Assembly: GCF_044923475.1 (NCBI RefSeq)
Contig: NZ_CP137338.1
Coordinates: forward strand, 1,488,001 to 1,552,000
Length of the DNA stretch: 64,000 nt
Origin: JAAURS01 sp044923475
Lineage (GTDB): Bacteria; Cyanobacteriota; Cyanobacteriia; Thermosynechococcales; Thermosynechococcaceae
Direction: 5' to 3'
Each line of letters opens with the position of its first letter. The first letter of the stretch is position 1. Position numbers and translations under genes: made by a program. Below, in pieces: positions 36,696 to 45,311 of this stretch. The notes below the pieces were generated by a model. It was given only the letters and a program-made list of their open reading frames with translations. It was not told the DNA's origin and made no database searches.

Positions 36696-36800
36696 ATGTT
36701 CGGTCCATTTCTGGTTTTGTTGCTGAGTTTTAGCGGTATGGCTTTCCTGCTGCGGTCTGTATTTTTGTTGATGGGTGGTGGGGCGATTGCCAGTTGCTGA
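36696..36800 (+). CDS. 34-residue hydrophobic peptide ORF
   Basis: MFGPFLVLLLSFSGMAFLLR and a second hydrophobic part up to Cys34. It starts 23 bases after the GTTAGGC core, the position of a cassette gene. No ribosome-binding site is evident. A GCCCAAC heptamer follows near 36837. The remaining bases to 37007 show no gene. Confidence 0.25.
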   Translation: MFGPFLVLLLSFSGMAFLLRSVFLLMGGGAIASC

Positions 36801-37007
36801 CTGTCGGGAGAAAAGATCAGGCACAAGGCCACCGCCCAACTTAGGGCCGTTATACAGTCGCGAAAAAGCTGGGTAAGTGAGATAGCCCTCTCCTAGCTCC
36901 TATTCTGAGTGAGATAGTCAAAATCTATCCCCCTAACCTTCCATTTTTAGGGGGATAGGGGGCTAGTGTAATATCTGCGAAACTTTAAACCATCTCTTCG
37001 CTAACGC

Positions 37008-37802
37008 TTACCCTTCAACTAGAGCAGCTAAAGATGGGATCTGAAGCATCTCTGCTAATTCTTCAATTCCTTTTTTGATGCGTCGGGTGACAGTGACGGG
37101 GCTGACGCCAATCCGGGCTGCTACTTCTTGACGGGAATGTTGATGTAAAAACACCGATTCGATCATTTCGCGGGTCTTTCCTTCAAGCTGGTTGAGGGCG
37201 TGTTGTAGCTCCAGACGTTCCTCTTGGCAGCTTTGCAGAAAAGCACTGTGGGCATCCATCAACGTATCGCCTAAGGTCGTCGCGCTCTCTGTCTGTTGAC
37301 CCGCTTGAATTCGGGCATCTAAACTCATCGGTGCTCGATTGATGGATGACAGCTTCACAGCCCGCCATTCTTCCACATCGATATTCAGCGCTGCGGCAAT
37401 TTCCAGCTCGTTGGGCTGACGGCCCAGCTTTGCAACGAGCGCTTGAGACACTTTATCGCCCTCGTTTCTCAACTGCTGGAGGCGCCTGGGAATCCGTACT
37501 GTGCTGGCTCGATCGCGCAGGAAGTGGAGCATTTCGCCCTTGATGTAGGGAATGGCAAAGGAGCTAAAGGCGTAGCCTTGGGTAGGGTCGAAGCGCTCGG
37601 TCGCGGTAATCAGACCGATATAGCCTACCTGCTCTAGATCTTCAAACGGGACAGAACTTTGATGGGCGATGCGATGAGCGACTTTGCGCACTAAGCCCAC
37701 ATTTGCATTGACAATGCGATTGCGCAGATGGACGCAGGGTTTTTGGCGATAAGCCATTAGCAATTCTAGCGTTTCAGATTGTGCCGAGATTTTGTAAGCC
37801 AC
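37008..37802 (-). CDS. sigF: RNA polymerase sigma factor SigF (group 3)
   Basis: 264 residues. Region 2 (VGLVRKVAHRIAHQSSVPFE..FSSFAIPYIKGEMLHFLRD), region 3 and region 4 (SRQEVAARIGVSPVTVTRRI) are all present. Cyanobacterial SigF proteins control pilus and motility genes in Synechocystis. It is monocistronic. A close relative lies at 43167-43988; this copy looks nearer to Synechocystis SigF. Confidence 0.85.
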   Translation of the reverse strand: MAYKISAQSETLELLMAYRQKPCVHLRNRIVNANVGLVRKVAHRIAHQSSVPFEDLEQVGYIGLITATERFDPTQGYAFSSFAIPYIKGEMLHFLRDRASTVRIPRRLQQLRNEGDKVSQALVAKLGRQPNELEIAAALNIDVEEWRAVKLSSINRAPMSLDARIQAGQQTESATTLGDTLMDAHSAFLQSCQEERLELQHALNQLEGKTREMIESVFLHQHSRQEVAARIGVSPVTVTRRIKKGIEELAEMLQIPSLAALVEG

Positions 37803-38078
37803 GATGAAGCCCCCCGTTGTGTTGATGAACCATTGACTTCATTATTCAAAATCTGCATGTTCAGCACATCGTTGAATACACGTAAGTTCCAACGGGGGAT
37901 AGACTCAGCGGACTCCGCACAATTTCGTAAGTAATTTCCGCAGTCATGCTCTAAGGCGGTCTTTTCCGGGACTGCGTTGCCAGGGAGTTGGGAAGCGCTT
38001 GCGCGCCATCAGCTCCCTTAGATTCAGACACCGCTAGGATGTTGGTCGGTTGGAGTCAGGACCCTACAGCCCCAGCGC

Positions 38079-38936
38079 TTACTCGCCTTTGCGAATAAAT
38101 AGCACGGGACACGGAGCCTGGACCCTCACATAGTCTGAGGTAGAAGTCCCCAAGAGCCGATCCAAGTCGGGCAAACTCCGAGCAACCGAGGGCCGACGAT
38201 CGGGGGAACCCAGTATCAGTAAGTCTGCATGGCTCTCCTCAGCAATGCGACAGATGGCTTCGCCCGGTTTCCCGGACATCGCCACGCACTGGACGGTCAC
38301 GCCAAATCGCTTTGCAGCGGCGATCGCTGGGGCCAGCAGCGGATCGCGCTCGGCTTCGGCAGAGGTGAGGGTTTTGCGCTCGGTTGCGTCAGGAATCACG
38401 TGAGCCAAAATCAGTTTGCCGCTCTTGTTATCCCGAAGCAATTGAAGAGCAAGGTCGAGGGATTCCTTGGCCGCGGCAGAAGCATTGATCGCCACCATGA
38501 TGCGATTGAGGCGCTTGACGTACACGTCGTCCTTAATCAGCAGCATGGGCTTGGAAGACAGTTGAAACACGTACTGACTGACGGAATTTTCCAGAATGGA
38601 TTGGAGGCGCTTGAGTCCCCGAGATCCCATGATGATGAGATCGGCATCGATCTCTTCCGCAACGCGGCACACTTCATCCTTCGGTTCGCCTTCCCGGAGG
38701 ATGGTATTGACGGCCATAAACTTACTCGGATCCAGGTGAAGCCCCTCAACTGCTTTTGCTAAGGTTTTGGCTCCTTCTTCGCGTTTTTCTTGCATGCCTT
38801 CGGTGCTCACTTGGGGAGGCACCACATGCAGCACCGTTACGGTGGCGCGCTGGATGGCAGGAAGCTCCATGAGGGCGTTGAGCATTTGCTCGGTCTGTCC
38901 GGTACCAGAATCTGCCAATAAAATTTTTTCAATCAT
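38079..38936 (-). CDS. tandem universal stress protein (two UspA domains)
   Basis: 285 residues. Domain 1 (about 1-140) has IIMGSRGLKRLQSILENSVS and domain 2 (about 143-283) has LLILGSPDRRPSVARSL. The first domain keeps the GSRG nucleotide-binding motif in good form; the second has GSPD instead. A strong AGGAGG lies eight bases before the ATG. Usp proteins bind ATP or act as stress modulators; the specific role is unknown. Confidence 0.88.
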   Translation of the reverse strand: MIEKILLADSGTGQTEQMLNALMELPAIQRATVTVLHVVPPQVSTEGMQEKREEGAKTLAKAVEGLHLDPSKFMAVNTILREGEPKDEVCRVAEEIDADLIIMGSRGLKRLQSILENSVSQYVFQLSSKPMLLIKDDVYVKRLNRIMVAINASAAAKESLDLALQLLRDNKSGKLILAHVIPDATERKTLTSAEAERDPLLAPAIAAAKRFGVTVQCVAMSGKPGEAICRIAEESHADLLILGSPDRRPSVARSLPDLDRLLGTSTSDYVRVQAPCPVLFIRKGE

Positions 38937-39224
38937 GGTTAACCTCCTGGTGCTGTGGGTGAGGGGACATCAGTGGGTGCGCTTAATGGTCTACTTCTAC
39001 TGATTTACCATGTTGGATCGACCAAAATTGATAAGTTCTGCGAACTCTAAGGCGTAGAAAAAGGCGTAGAAAACTATTCCCCTATTACTTCAGAATTGGC
39101 ATGCTTCGCTCGCTTACCTCAAGTGCGCAATATCATGGTGGCTGTAGATCTCGATCGCTTCGCCCGAGCTGGAAATTGCCGAAGATACCTCTATGTTTGC
39201 AAGTTAACCAGGAAGGTATTCCGT

Positions 39225-39590
39225 ATGAAATGCATTAACTCCTTTCTCCGCATCGCACCTCTGACGTGGTTGGCGATCGCCTCCAGCGCATTGGCTGTCC
39301 CCCAGTTCAGCGGCGCGGCGCATCAATCTCAGCCCCCCACGGGCTGCCCGCCCGGATGGGAACAGGCAACATATCCCCTTAACCCTCAGCTCGGTTGTTT
39401 GCCAACCCACATCCAAGCCAAACCAGGACAATCTGAATCGCAAACGATGATGAAACCCCTTAAAGTCCAGGGTTTTCAAGAACAGCCTCCGACCGGGTGC
39501 AGGCCGGGATGGTCTCAAGCTAAGCACCCATTGAATTTTCAACTGGGTTGCTTGCCGGGACAAATTCAGAGCGCTCCGCAACCGAGATAA
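39225..39590 (+). CDS. secreted protein with two PPTGCxPGW repeats
   Basis: 121 residues from the ATG at 39225, which has AGGAAGG eight bases upstream. A signal peptide (about 1-22, ending SALA) is followed by two copies of a 29-residue unit, each QPPTGC.PGW.QA..PLN.QLGCLP, joined by a linker of about 30 residues. Each unit has two cysteines that could pair in the oxidising periplasm. I know similar short cyanobacterial proteins but no function. Confidence 0.6.
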   Translation: MKCINSFLRIAPLTWLAIASSALAVPQFSGAAHQSQPPTGCPPGWEQATYPLNPQLGCLPTHIQAKPGQSESQTMMKPLKVQGFQEQPPTGCRPGWSQAKHPLNFQLGCLPGQIQSAPQPR

Positions 39591-39639
39591 CGGACAGGCA
39601 CTTTCTCCTAAGATAAGATGAACTCCATTGAAACCCGTT

Positions 39640-39671
39640 AGCGGGTAGATCCATCGATAGATCTACCCGCT
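39640..39671. terminator. hairpin after the repeat protein
   Basis: AGCGGGTAGATC at 39640-39651 pairs perfectly with GATCTACCCGCT at 39660-39671. There is no T-run, so its terminator role is uncertain. Confidence 0.5.
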
Positions 39672-39690
39672 CATCTATTCCCTTGATATA

Positions 39691-39720
39691 GATGTTTGCT
39701 ATTTGGATGTTTGCTATTTG
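39691..39720. repeat. 15-bp tandem duplication
   Basis: GATGTTTGCTATTTG occurs twice head to tail at 39691-39705 and 39706-39720, just before the start of the oxidoreductase gene. It may be a slippage product and changes promoter spacing. Confidence 0.7.
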
Positions 39721-39743
39721 CAAGGCCGCAATGGGAGAAATCG

Positions 39744-40748
39744 ATGAAAGCCTATCAAATTCAAACCGCGTCTGGCCTTGAAGGACTCAGACCCGTCGAT
39801 TTACCCGACCCGACGCCAGGGTTCGGACAAGTTTTGGTGCGGGTTCGGGCCGTGTCCTTAAATTATCGAGACGCTATGGTTGTCAGCGGTCTCTATCCCG
39901 GACTAAAGCTGCCTCTCATCCCTCTATCCGATGGCGCGGGCGAGGTGGTTGCAATTGGGGAAGGAGTGACGCGGGTAAAGGTAGGCGATCGCGTGGCTGG
40001 GATTTTCTTCCAAGATTGGATTGCAGGTCGGCTCACCCGCGAGAAAATCAAATCGGCAATGGGTGGGGCAATTGACGGAATGCTGGCCGAGTATGTCGCC
40101 CTCAACCAGGAAGGAGTCGTGCATCTCCCAGAACACCTATCCTACGAAGAAGGCGCGTCGTTGCCCTGCGCTGCCGTCACTGCTTGGCAGGCCCTCGTGA
40201 CCAGAGGCGGTTTGGCGGCGGGCGAAACCGTTTTGCTGCTCGGGACGGGTGGGGTTTCGATCTTCGCGCTGCAATTTGCCAAAATATTAGGAGCCAACAT
40301 CATCATTACCTCCAGCAGCGATGAGAAGTTGGAACGGGCCAAAGCAATGGGCGCGCGCGAAACCATCAACTACAAAACCCATCCAGATTGGCCGGAAAAA
40401 GTTTGGGAATTAACCCAGAAAGAGGGGGTAGACCAAGTTGTTGAAGTGGGAGGCGCTGGTACGTTAGAGCGCTCCTTAAGATCGACGCGGGTTGGCGGTC
40501 GGGTCAGTTTGATTGGCGTGTTGAGCGGCGCAGGTGAGGTGAACCATACCTATATTTTGCGCAACAGCATCGACGTGCAAGGCATTTATGTAGGAAGCCG
40601 GGAAATGTTTGAAGCCATGAACCGGGCGATCGCCTTGCATCAAATCAAACCCGTCATCGATCGCGTATTTCCATTAGACGAAGCGCCAGCAGCCTACCGC
40701 CACCTCCAAAGCGGCAGTCACTTCGGGAAAGTCGTCATGCAACTCTAA
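39744..40748 (+). CDS. zinc-type alcohol dehydrogenase family oxidoreductase (MDR)
   Basis: 334 residues from the ATG at 39744, eight bases after GGGAG. The N-terminal GroES-like domain and the Rossmann domain (LLLGTGGVSIFALQFAKILG near 168) place it in the medium-chain dehydrogenase/reductase superfamily. The structural-zinc cysteines and the catalytic Cys are absent, so it is probably a zinc-free quinone-reductase-like member using NADPH. It precedes a TetR gene and a GST gene and may form a detoxification group with them. Confidence 0.83.
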   Translation: MKAYQIQTASGLEGLRPVDLPDPTPGFGQVLVRVRAVSLNYRDAMVVSGLYPGLKLPLIPLSDGAGEVVAIGEGVTRVKVGDRVAGIFFQDWIAGRLTREKIKSAMGGAIDGMLAEYVALNQEGVVHLPEHLSYEEGASLPCAAVTAWQALVTRGGLAAGETVLLLGTGGVSIFALQFAKILGANIIITSSSDEKLERAKAMGARETINYKTHPDWPEKVWELTQKEGVDQVVEVGGAGTLERSLRSTRVGGRVSLIGVLSGAGEVNHTYILRNSIDVQGIYVGSREMFEAMNRAIALHQIKPVIDRVFPLDEAPAAYRHLQSGSHFGKVVMQL

Positions 40749-40824
40749 ACTTGACTCGAACCCTAAAGCGAATTCCGAAGCCACGAACCCATCTTGCCGC
40801 AGTCAACCCGATTTGCTATTCTTA

Positions 40825-40844
40825 AAAAGACCGATCGGTCTTTT
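40825..40844. promoter_or_regulatory. palindromic operator 1 for the TetR regulator
   Basis: A perfect 20-bp palindrome AAAAGACCGATCGGTCTTTT ends five bases before the TetR start codon. The same 14-bp core recurs at 41464. GACC-N4-GGTC resembles the NemR box of E. coli (established example). Autorepression is inferred. Confidence 0.75.
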
Positions 40845-40848
40845 AGTC

Positions 40849-41445
40849 ATGTCCAAAGCCCAAGACACCAGAGCGCGAATTATCGAGCAAGCGGCAACGC
40901 TGTTTAACCAGCAGGGTTACTCCGGGGCTTCGATGTCTGCCCTGATGCAGTTGACAGGCTTACAGAAGGGAGGAATCTACAATCACTTTGATAGCAAAGA
41001 CGAATTGGCCTTAGCCGCCTTTGACTTTGCCATTCATCGAATTCAGCAAAAATTCATCGGGGCATTAAACGGCAAGCGTCACGCCGCAGATCGATTGATT
41101 GCCATCCTGAATGTCTATGGAAACCTGTTGGACGATCCCTTTCTTCAGGGCGGATGTCCCATTCTCAATACCGCCGTAGAAAGCGACGACACCCATCCCG
41201 CGCTTCGCGAAAGGGCGAAGAAGGCGGCGGATGCGTGGCGCAGCTTGATTCAACGCATTGTCGAGAAAGGCGTTATGCGTAAAGAGTTACACTCAACCGT
41301 AGATCCAGAAAACGTTTCCAGTATTTTAATCGCGACCATTGAAGGGGCCATCATGTTGACCAAACTGTACGAAGATACAGCCCATTTGCACAGGGCATTA
41401 ACCCATCTCGATGCCTACGTCCGTCAACTGGCCCGCACAGGCTAA
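40849..41445 (+). CDS. TetR/AcrR family transcriptional regulator
   Basis: 198 residues from the ATG at 40849. The helix-turn-helix (about 26-46, MSALMQLTGLQKGGIYNHF) is standard, and the C-terminal ligand domain contains GGCPILNTAVE, a motif with a conserved Cys that is shared with NemR-like electrophile sensors. Palindromic operators precede this gene and the following GST gene. I infer a repressor lifted by reactive electrophiles. Confidence 0.88.
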   Translation: MSKAQDTRARIIEQAATLFNQQGYSGASMSALMQLTGLQKGGIYNHFDSKDELALAAFDFAIHRIQQKFIGALNGKRHAADRLIAILNVYGNLLDDPFLQGGCPILNTAVESDDTHPALRERAKKAADAWRSLIQRIVEKGVMRKELHSTVDPENVSSILIATIEGAIMLTKLYEDTAHLHRALTHLDAYVRQLARTG

Positions 41446-41463
41446 ATTTTTTTGCCGCAAAAC

Positions 41464-41477
41464 AGACCGATCGGTCT
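41464..41477. promoter_or_regulatory. palindromic operator 2 before the GST gene
   Basis: AGACCGATCGGTCT, identical to the core of the palindrome ahead of the TetR gene, lies 19 bases after the TetR stop and 58 before the GST start. It suggests the GST gene is in the same regulon with its own promoter. Confidence 0.75.
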
Positions 41478-41534
41478 TTTGTTGCACGACCTCGTACACC
41501 CGATCTCGTACACCCGATTTGGAAACCAATACCC

Positions 41535-42215
41535 ATGTTGAAGCTTTACTACGCCCGCCCTTCTCTGTTTGCCCGTCCTGTATGGTTGGCACTCCTGGAA
41601 AAGCAGGTTTCCTTTGAATTAGTGCCTGTCAATTTGAATGGCGATCAATTTAACCCCGAATTTATGGCGCTCAATCCCTTCAGTCACATTCCGGTTTTGG
41701 TGGATGGTGATTTTCGCGCGATCGAATCGATTGCTATTCTGGATTACCTCGAAGCAAAGTATCCCAACCCGCCGCTGCTTCCAGCAGACGCCAAGACCTT
41801 GGCAACCGTGCGAATGGTTCAGCTTGTCGCGGTAAACGAGCTGCTTCCAGCAGTGGCCAGGTTAATTATGTATGACAGCCGTTCAGACGAGTCAAAATAC
41901 GGGCATTTGCAGGCTATCAACGTACTCAATTTTTGGGAGCCTCTCCTCGGCAATTTTCCCTATTTTGCTGGCGAGCAGCTCACAGTAGCAGAAATTGTAG
42001 CGGGTATGCTTGTCTGCACCCTGCCCGATTTAGGCATTTCCTTTGCCAATTATCCCCGGCTGCAAGCTTGGTCCGATCGATTGCTCGCTCGACCGACCTG
42101 GCAACAGGTTCAGCTCAGTTCGGAGGAATGGACCAGCTTTAAGCGCCACCTACGCGTAATGCCAAAAACTTGGGAGCGGCGACGGCGACAGCGCGTCAAA
42201 GCGCTTGCCCAGTAG
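41535..42215 (+). CDS. glutathione S-transferase family protein
   Basis: 226 residues. The thioredoxin-like N-terminal domain (1-76, MLKLYYARPSLFARPVWLAL) has the cis-Pro motif HIPVL and the ES pair that binds glutathione. The helical C-terminal domain contains the N-capping box (TVAEIVAGM). Ser10 is a possible catalytic residue. It probably conjugates electrophiles under control of the adjacent TetR regulator. Confidence 0.86.
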   Translation: MLKLYYARPSLFARPVWLALLEKQVSFELVPVNLNGDQFNPEFMALNPFSHIPVLVDGDFRAIESIAILDYLEAKYPNPPLLPADAKTLATVRMVQLVAVNELLPAVARLIMYDSRSDESKYGHLQAINVLNFWEPLLGNFPYFAGEQLTVAEIVAGMLVCTLPDLGISFANYPRLQAWSDRLLARPTWQQVQLSSEEWTSFKRHLRVMPKTWERRRRQRVKALAQ

Positions 42216-42332
42216 CACGAGCGTGAAATGTTGGAGCTACTATCTCCTCCCTGTGCCAGATTCCTAATTCTTTCATCACTCTCTAAACAGCGGAATGTGG
42301 GCTAAATAGCAAGCAACCCAAATAAAAAAAAC

Positions 42333-43025
42333 TTAGATTTCGGCCTGTCGGAGTAGATGTTGCTGCTGGTTAAATCGACGCTGGGATGGCGTCAAATTAG
42401 CAAAATCGACAGGGGGACGCATATCCCATTGATATTCACCTAAAAAGAAGAGCGTACTCGCCAGGATCAGCCCTGCGAAAAGAAATTGATAGGGCATCGT
42501 CCAAGGCAAAACAAGACAGCCCAAAAGATGAACCAGACCCGTCAGACCCAGCGATCGCGACTTCAGTCCCCATCCGGTAGCCCAGTAACCGACAGCGCAC
42601 ACCAGCAGCCACAGTTCGCTGAGATGGGCCATTCCCCATCCCCAACATTGAAAGATACTGTAATCGGTAAGACTCACTCCAACGACGAGTAAGCTCACCC
42701 AAAGCCAAATCAGCCAGCGAAGACGCTCGATTCCCGTCCAGCACCAACTCAAAACAGTCATTGCAAGCGCAGCACCAATCGTCAAAATAGACCAAATCCA
42801 GGCTTGCGTCGTCCAGGCAAGCGGGACAAACTGGGCCGTGGCAAAAATCAGACTGGACAGCACGCCCCAAAGGACGAAAATTTGGTCGATGCGGGTATAG
42901 TGCGACTGAAGCAGGATGCGGGAGCCGAGCTGAACGCGAATATGCAGTAAACCTTTTAAGTCTTGGATGTCCAGCGCTGCTTGCTTGGGCTGCAACAAAG
43001 GCTCGGAAGAATTCAAAAAGGTCAT
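42333..43025 (-). CDS. conserved membrane protein of unknown function
   Basis: 230 residues with six to seven hydrophobic segments between about 45 and 195, a soluble N-terminus of 45 residues and a soluble C-terminal tail with QRRFNQQQHLLRQAEI. I recognise no enzyme motif. It follows the sigF-like gene by 141 bases on the same strand. Confidence 0.6.
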   Translation of the reverse strand: MTFLNSSEPLLQPKQAALDIQDLKGLLHIRVQLGSRILLQSHYTRIDQIFVLWGVLSSLIFATAQFVPLAWTTQAWIWSILTIGAALAMTVLSWCWTGIERLRWLIWLWVSLLVVGVSLTDYSIFQCWGWGMAHLSELWLLVCAVGYWATGWGLKSRSLGLTGLVHLLGCLVLPWTMPYQFLFAGLILASTLFFLGEYQWDMRPPVDFANLTPSQRRFNQQQHLLRQAEI

Positions 43026-43166
43026 ACTGCGTTATGTCGATCTCTAAGGGTAAGACTTAAACAATCTTAACAAATTAGATTCAGGTCAAACGGCTTTTCA
43101 TCGGAATCCTTTTGCGCTGTACGGATAGGGCAAGCTCCATGGCGCGATCGATTCGTTCGTTGCGAT

Positions 43167-43988
43167 TTAACGGTGGGCAGCAGCCGTCGGCTTAGGGAAT
43201 GTTTCATCATCCTTTGAGCCTGCCATCAACGTTTGGAGAGCCGTGAGTCCTTTTTTAACTTGTCGGGAGACCGTGACGGCGCTGATGCCTAGCAGCTCGG
43301 CGGTTTCCTTTTGAGTCAGATCGTGGAAAAAGACAAACTCTAATACTTCGCTCGTGCGTTTTTCGAGTTGAGCCAGCGCGAGTTGCAACCGAAGCTGATC
43401 TTCTTGGGCGAGCTGAAAACTCCGGTACTGCCGATCTGGCAGCAGATCGACGAGCGAACTCGCTTCATTTTCATCGTTGCTGCTTTGCAGTGGCGCATCT
43501 AGGCTGAGAACGGAGCGATTGTAGACAGATAGCTTGACTTCCTGCCATTCCGATTCGGAAACCCCCAAGGCTTCCGCAATTTCAGCATCGGCTGGGACGC
43601 GGTTGAGCTGCGATCGCATTTCCCGGTTCAGTGTTAGCGCCTGACGCTGTAAATCTTGCCACCGTCTCGGAATTCTCACCTGCGGGCATTTATCCCTCAA
43701 GTAGTGCTGAATTTCTCCTCGGATGTAGGGTACTGCAAAGGAACTGAAGGCGTGGCCTTTGACGGGTTCGAAGCGCTCGATGGCACGAATGAGTCCGATG
43801 CTGCCCACCTGGAGCAAATCATCAAAACTCTCAGTACACTGTGTAACCCAGCGATGGGCTTCTTTGCGAACCAGCCCCAGATTCATTTGAACCAACTGAT
43901 TGCGTTTTTCAGTGGTGGGCTGCTGCTGGTAGGCTTGCAGCAGCTCGAGACTTTCGCTTTTTAGCTCAGAAGGGGATGTTGCCAACAT
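43167..43988 (-). CDS. SigF-like group 3 sigma factor, second copy
   Basis: 273 residues with region 2 (LGLVRKEAHRWVTQCTESFDDL..AFSSFAVPYIRGEIQHYLRD), region 3 and region 4 (TQKETAELLGISAVTVSRQV). It shares the SigF architecture with the gene at 37008 but differs at many otherwise conserved places. The extra C-terminal tail is unlike it. It probably arose by duplication and has a different regulon. Confidence 0.82.
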   Translation of the reverse strand: MLATSPSELKSESLELLQAYQQQPTTEKRNQLVQMNLGLVRKEAHRWVTQCTESFDDLLQVGSIGLIRAIERFEPVKGHAFSSFAVPYIRGEIQHYLRDKCPQVRIPRRWQDLQRQALTLNREMRSQLNRVPADAEIAEALGVSESEWQEVKLSVYNRSVLSLDAPLQSSNDENEASSLVDLLPDRQYRSFQLAQEDQLRLQLALAQLEKRTSEVLEFVFFHDLTQKETAELLGISAVTVSRQVKKGLTALQTLMAGSKDDETFPKPTAAAHR

Positions 43989-44552
43989 ATTTTTTAAGGG
44001 GCGGTATTCACAAAAGAGTTCGAAAAGTCTGACCCAGCACTGACACCCATCCAGTTCCCCACTTAAGGGGGCGTTCTTTTTGCAGCATCAATCTCTCCCT
44101 AGAGTACGAAGGGCAAGGCTTACAGAGCATCAGGAAAATCACGGAACTTGAAATGCGTGTTTTAGCCCGCGCTTCGGTTGAATTGCAACTCTCTACCCCA
44201 ACCCACTGAAATTCGCAGCGAATTTAGGGGCGTCTTCTACCCTGTAATCGATCTTTCTGCCCGAACTCAAACCCCAAGATCCTTTCCAGGAAAGCATGGC
44301 AGGCAAAAGGCATGGCAGCAGAAAACGACATTCACAAAAATTTGCAATTTTTGAGTATAAAAACGGTTGACTTTTCAAAAAGCTCTCTATGTCTCTCCTG
44401 GAAGTGTTTCCAGCGCATCTCCGTAGAATTACGGAGACTAGCGCGGCGTTGGGAAAAACGAGATCGGGAAGAGACGCGTTCTTTTAGGATTCCCAAGTTT
44501 AAATGGAGTCGTACATTAGAAGAGGCATTGTTTGTCTGAGGCCAAAATTCCG
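43989..44552. other. intergenic, nothing recognised
   Basis: Between the sigma factor and the transaldolase-like gene. It contains a 7-bp hairpin CTCCGTA-GAAT-TACGGAG near 44419. No gene, tRNA or operator was identified. Confidence 0.4.
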
Positions 44553-45311
44553 ATGAATCCCGCGACTCAAATCATCCCAACCGCAGCCCAACGCTTCATG
44601 TCTTCTGCTGCCACTTCAGAGCTGCGGCTGATGCTGGACTGTGCGGACGCGCTCCAGTGGGAGGCGTGGCTGCCTTTGGGCTTGTTTTATGGTGTCACGA
44701 CGAATCCGCTCCTGTTGGAAAACGCTCGGGTTGCTTGTCAAGTTGAAGTCCTTGCTGCTCTGACGCAGAAAGCGTTGGCCTACGGCGTCCGAGAGGTGCA
44801 GCTCCAAACTTGGGGCGCGACGATCGAGCGGTACTATCAGATCGGCATCCGTCTCGCCGCGATCGATCCGCGCGTGGTGGTTAAAGTGCCTGCGACTGAG
44901 ATTGGTGTGGCGGCAGCGGTTCAGCTGATTCGCGAAGGGGTGCGGGTGACTTTAACGGGCGTGTACGCCATCCCGCAGGTGCTGATTGCAGCCGCCATTC
45001 ATGCGGAGTATGCGGCCCCTTATCTCGGACGCATCCACGACACTGGCCGCAATGGGTGCGAAGACTTAGGCGCTATGCAGCGATCGCTCGATGGGGTTGG
45101 CAGTACCACTCGGCTTCTGGTGGCCAGTATTCGGCGGGTTGAGGATATTGCGATGCTGGCGGCCCAAGGGCTCAATACCTTTACGATTTCTACGGCGATC
45201 GCCACCCAATTTTTCGACGTCCCCGCAACGCTCCAGGCCGCATCAGCGTTCGAAGCAGCGGCCGAGCGAACCTCGGAGCTCGCGTTTGAAGGTCAACGGT
45301 CCGAGCGGTGA
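44553..45311 (+). CDS. transaldolase / fructose-6-phosphate aldolase family protein
   Basis: 252 residues from the ATG at 44553; a TTG at 44532 is possible. FYGVTTNPLLLENA and the Schiff-base Lys in RVVVKVPATEIGV show the short transaldolase family, with TLTGVYAIPQVLIAA after it. It could act in the pentose phosphate pathway or as a sugar-phosphate aldolase. Its 3' end overlaps the convergent glycosyltransferase gene by 19 bases. Confidence 0.82.
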   Translation: MNPATQIIPTAAQRFMSSAATSELRLMLDCADALQWEAWLPLGLFYGVTTNPLLLENARVACQVEVLAALTQKALAYGVREVQLQTWGATIERYYQIGIRLAAIDPRVVVKVPATEIGVAAAVQLIREGVRVTLTGVYAIPQVLIAAAIHAEYAAPYLGRIHDTGRNGCEDLGAMQRSLDGVGSTTRLLVASIRRVEDIAMLAAQGLNTFTISTAIATQFFDVPATLQAASAFEAAAERTSELAFEGQRSER

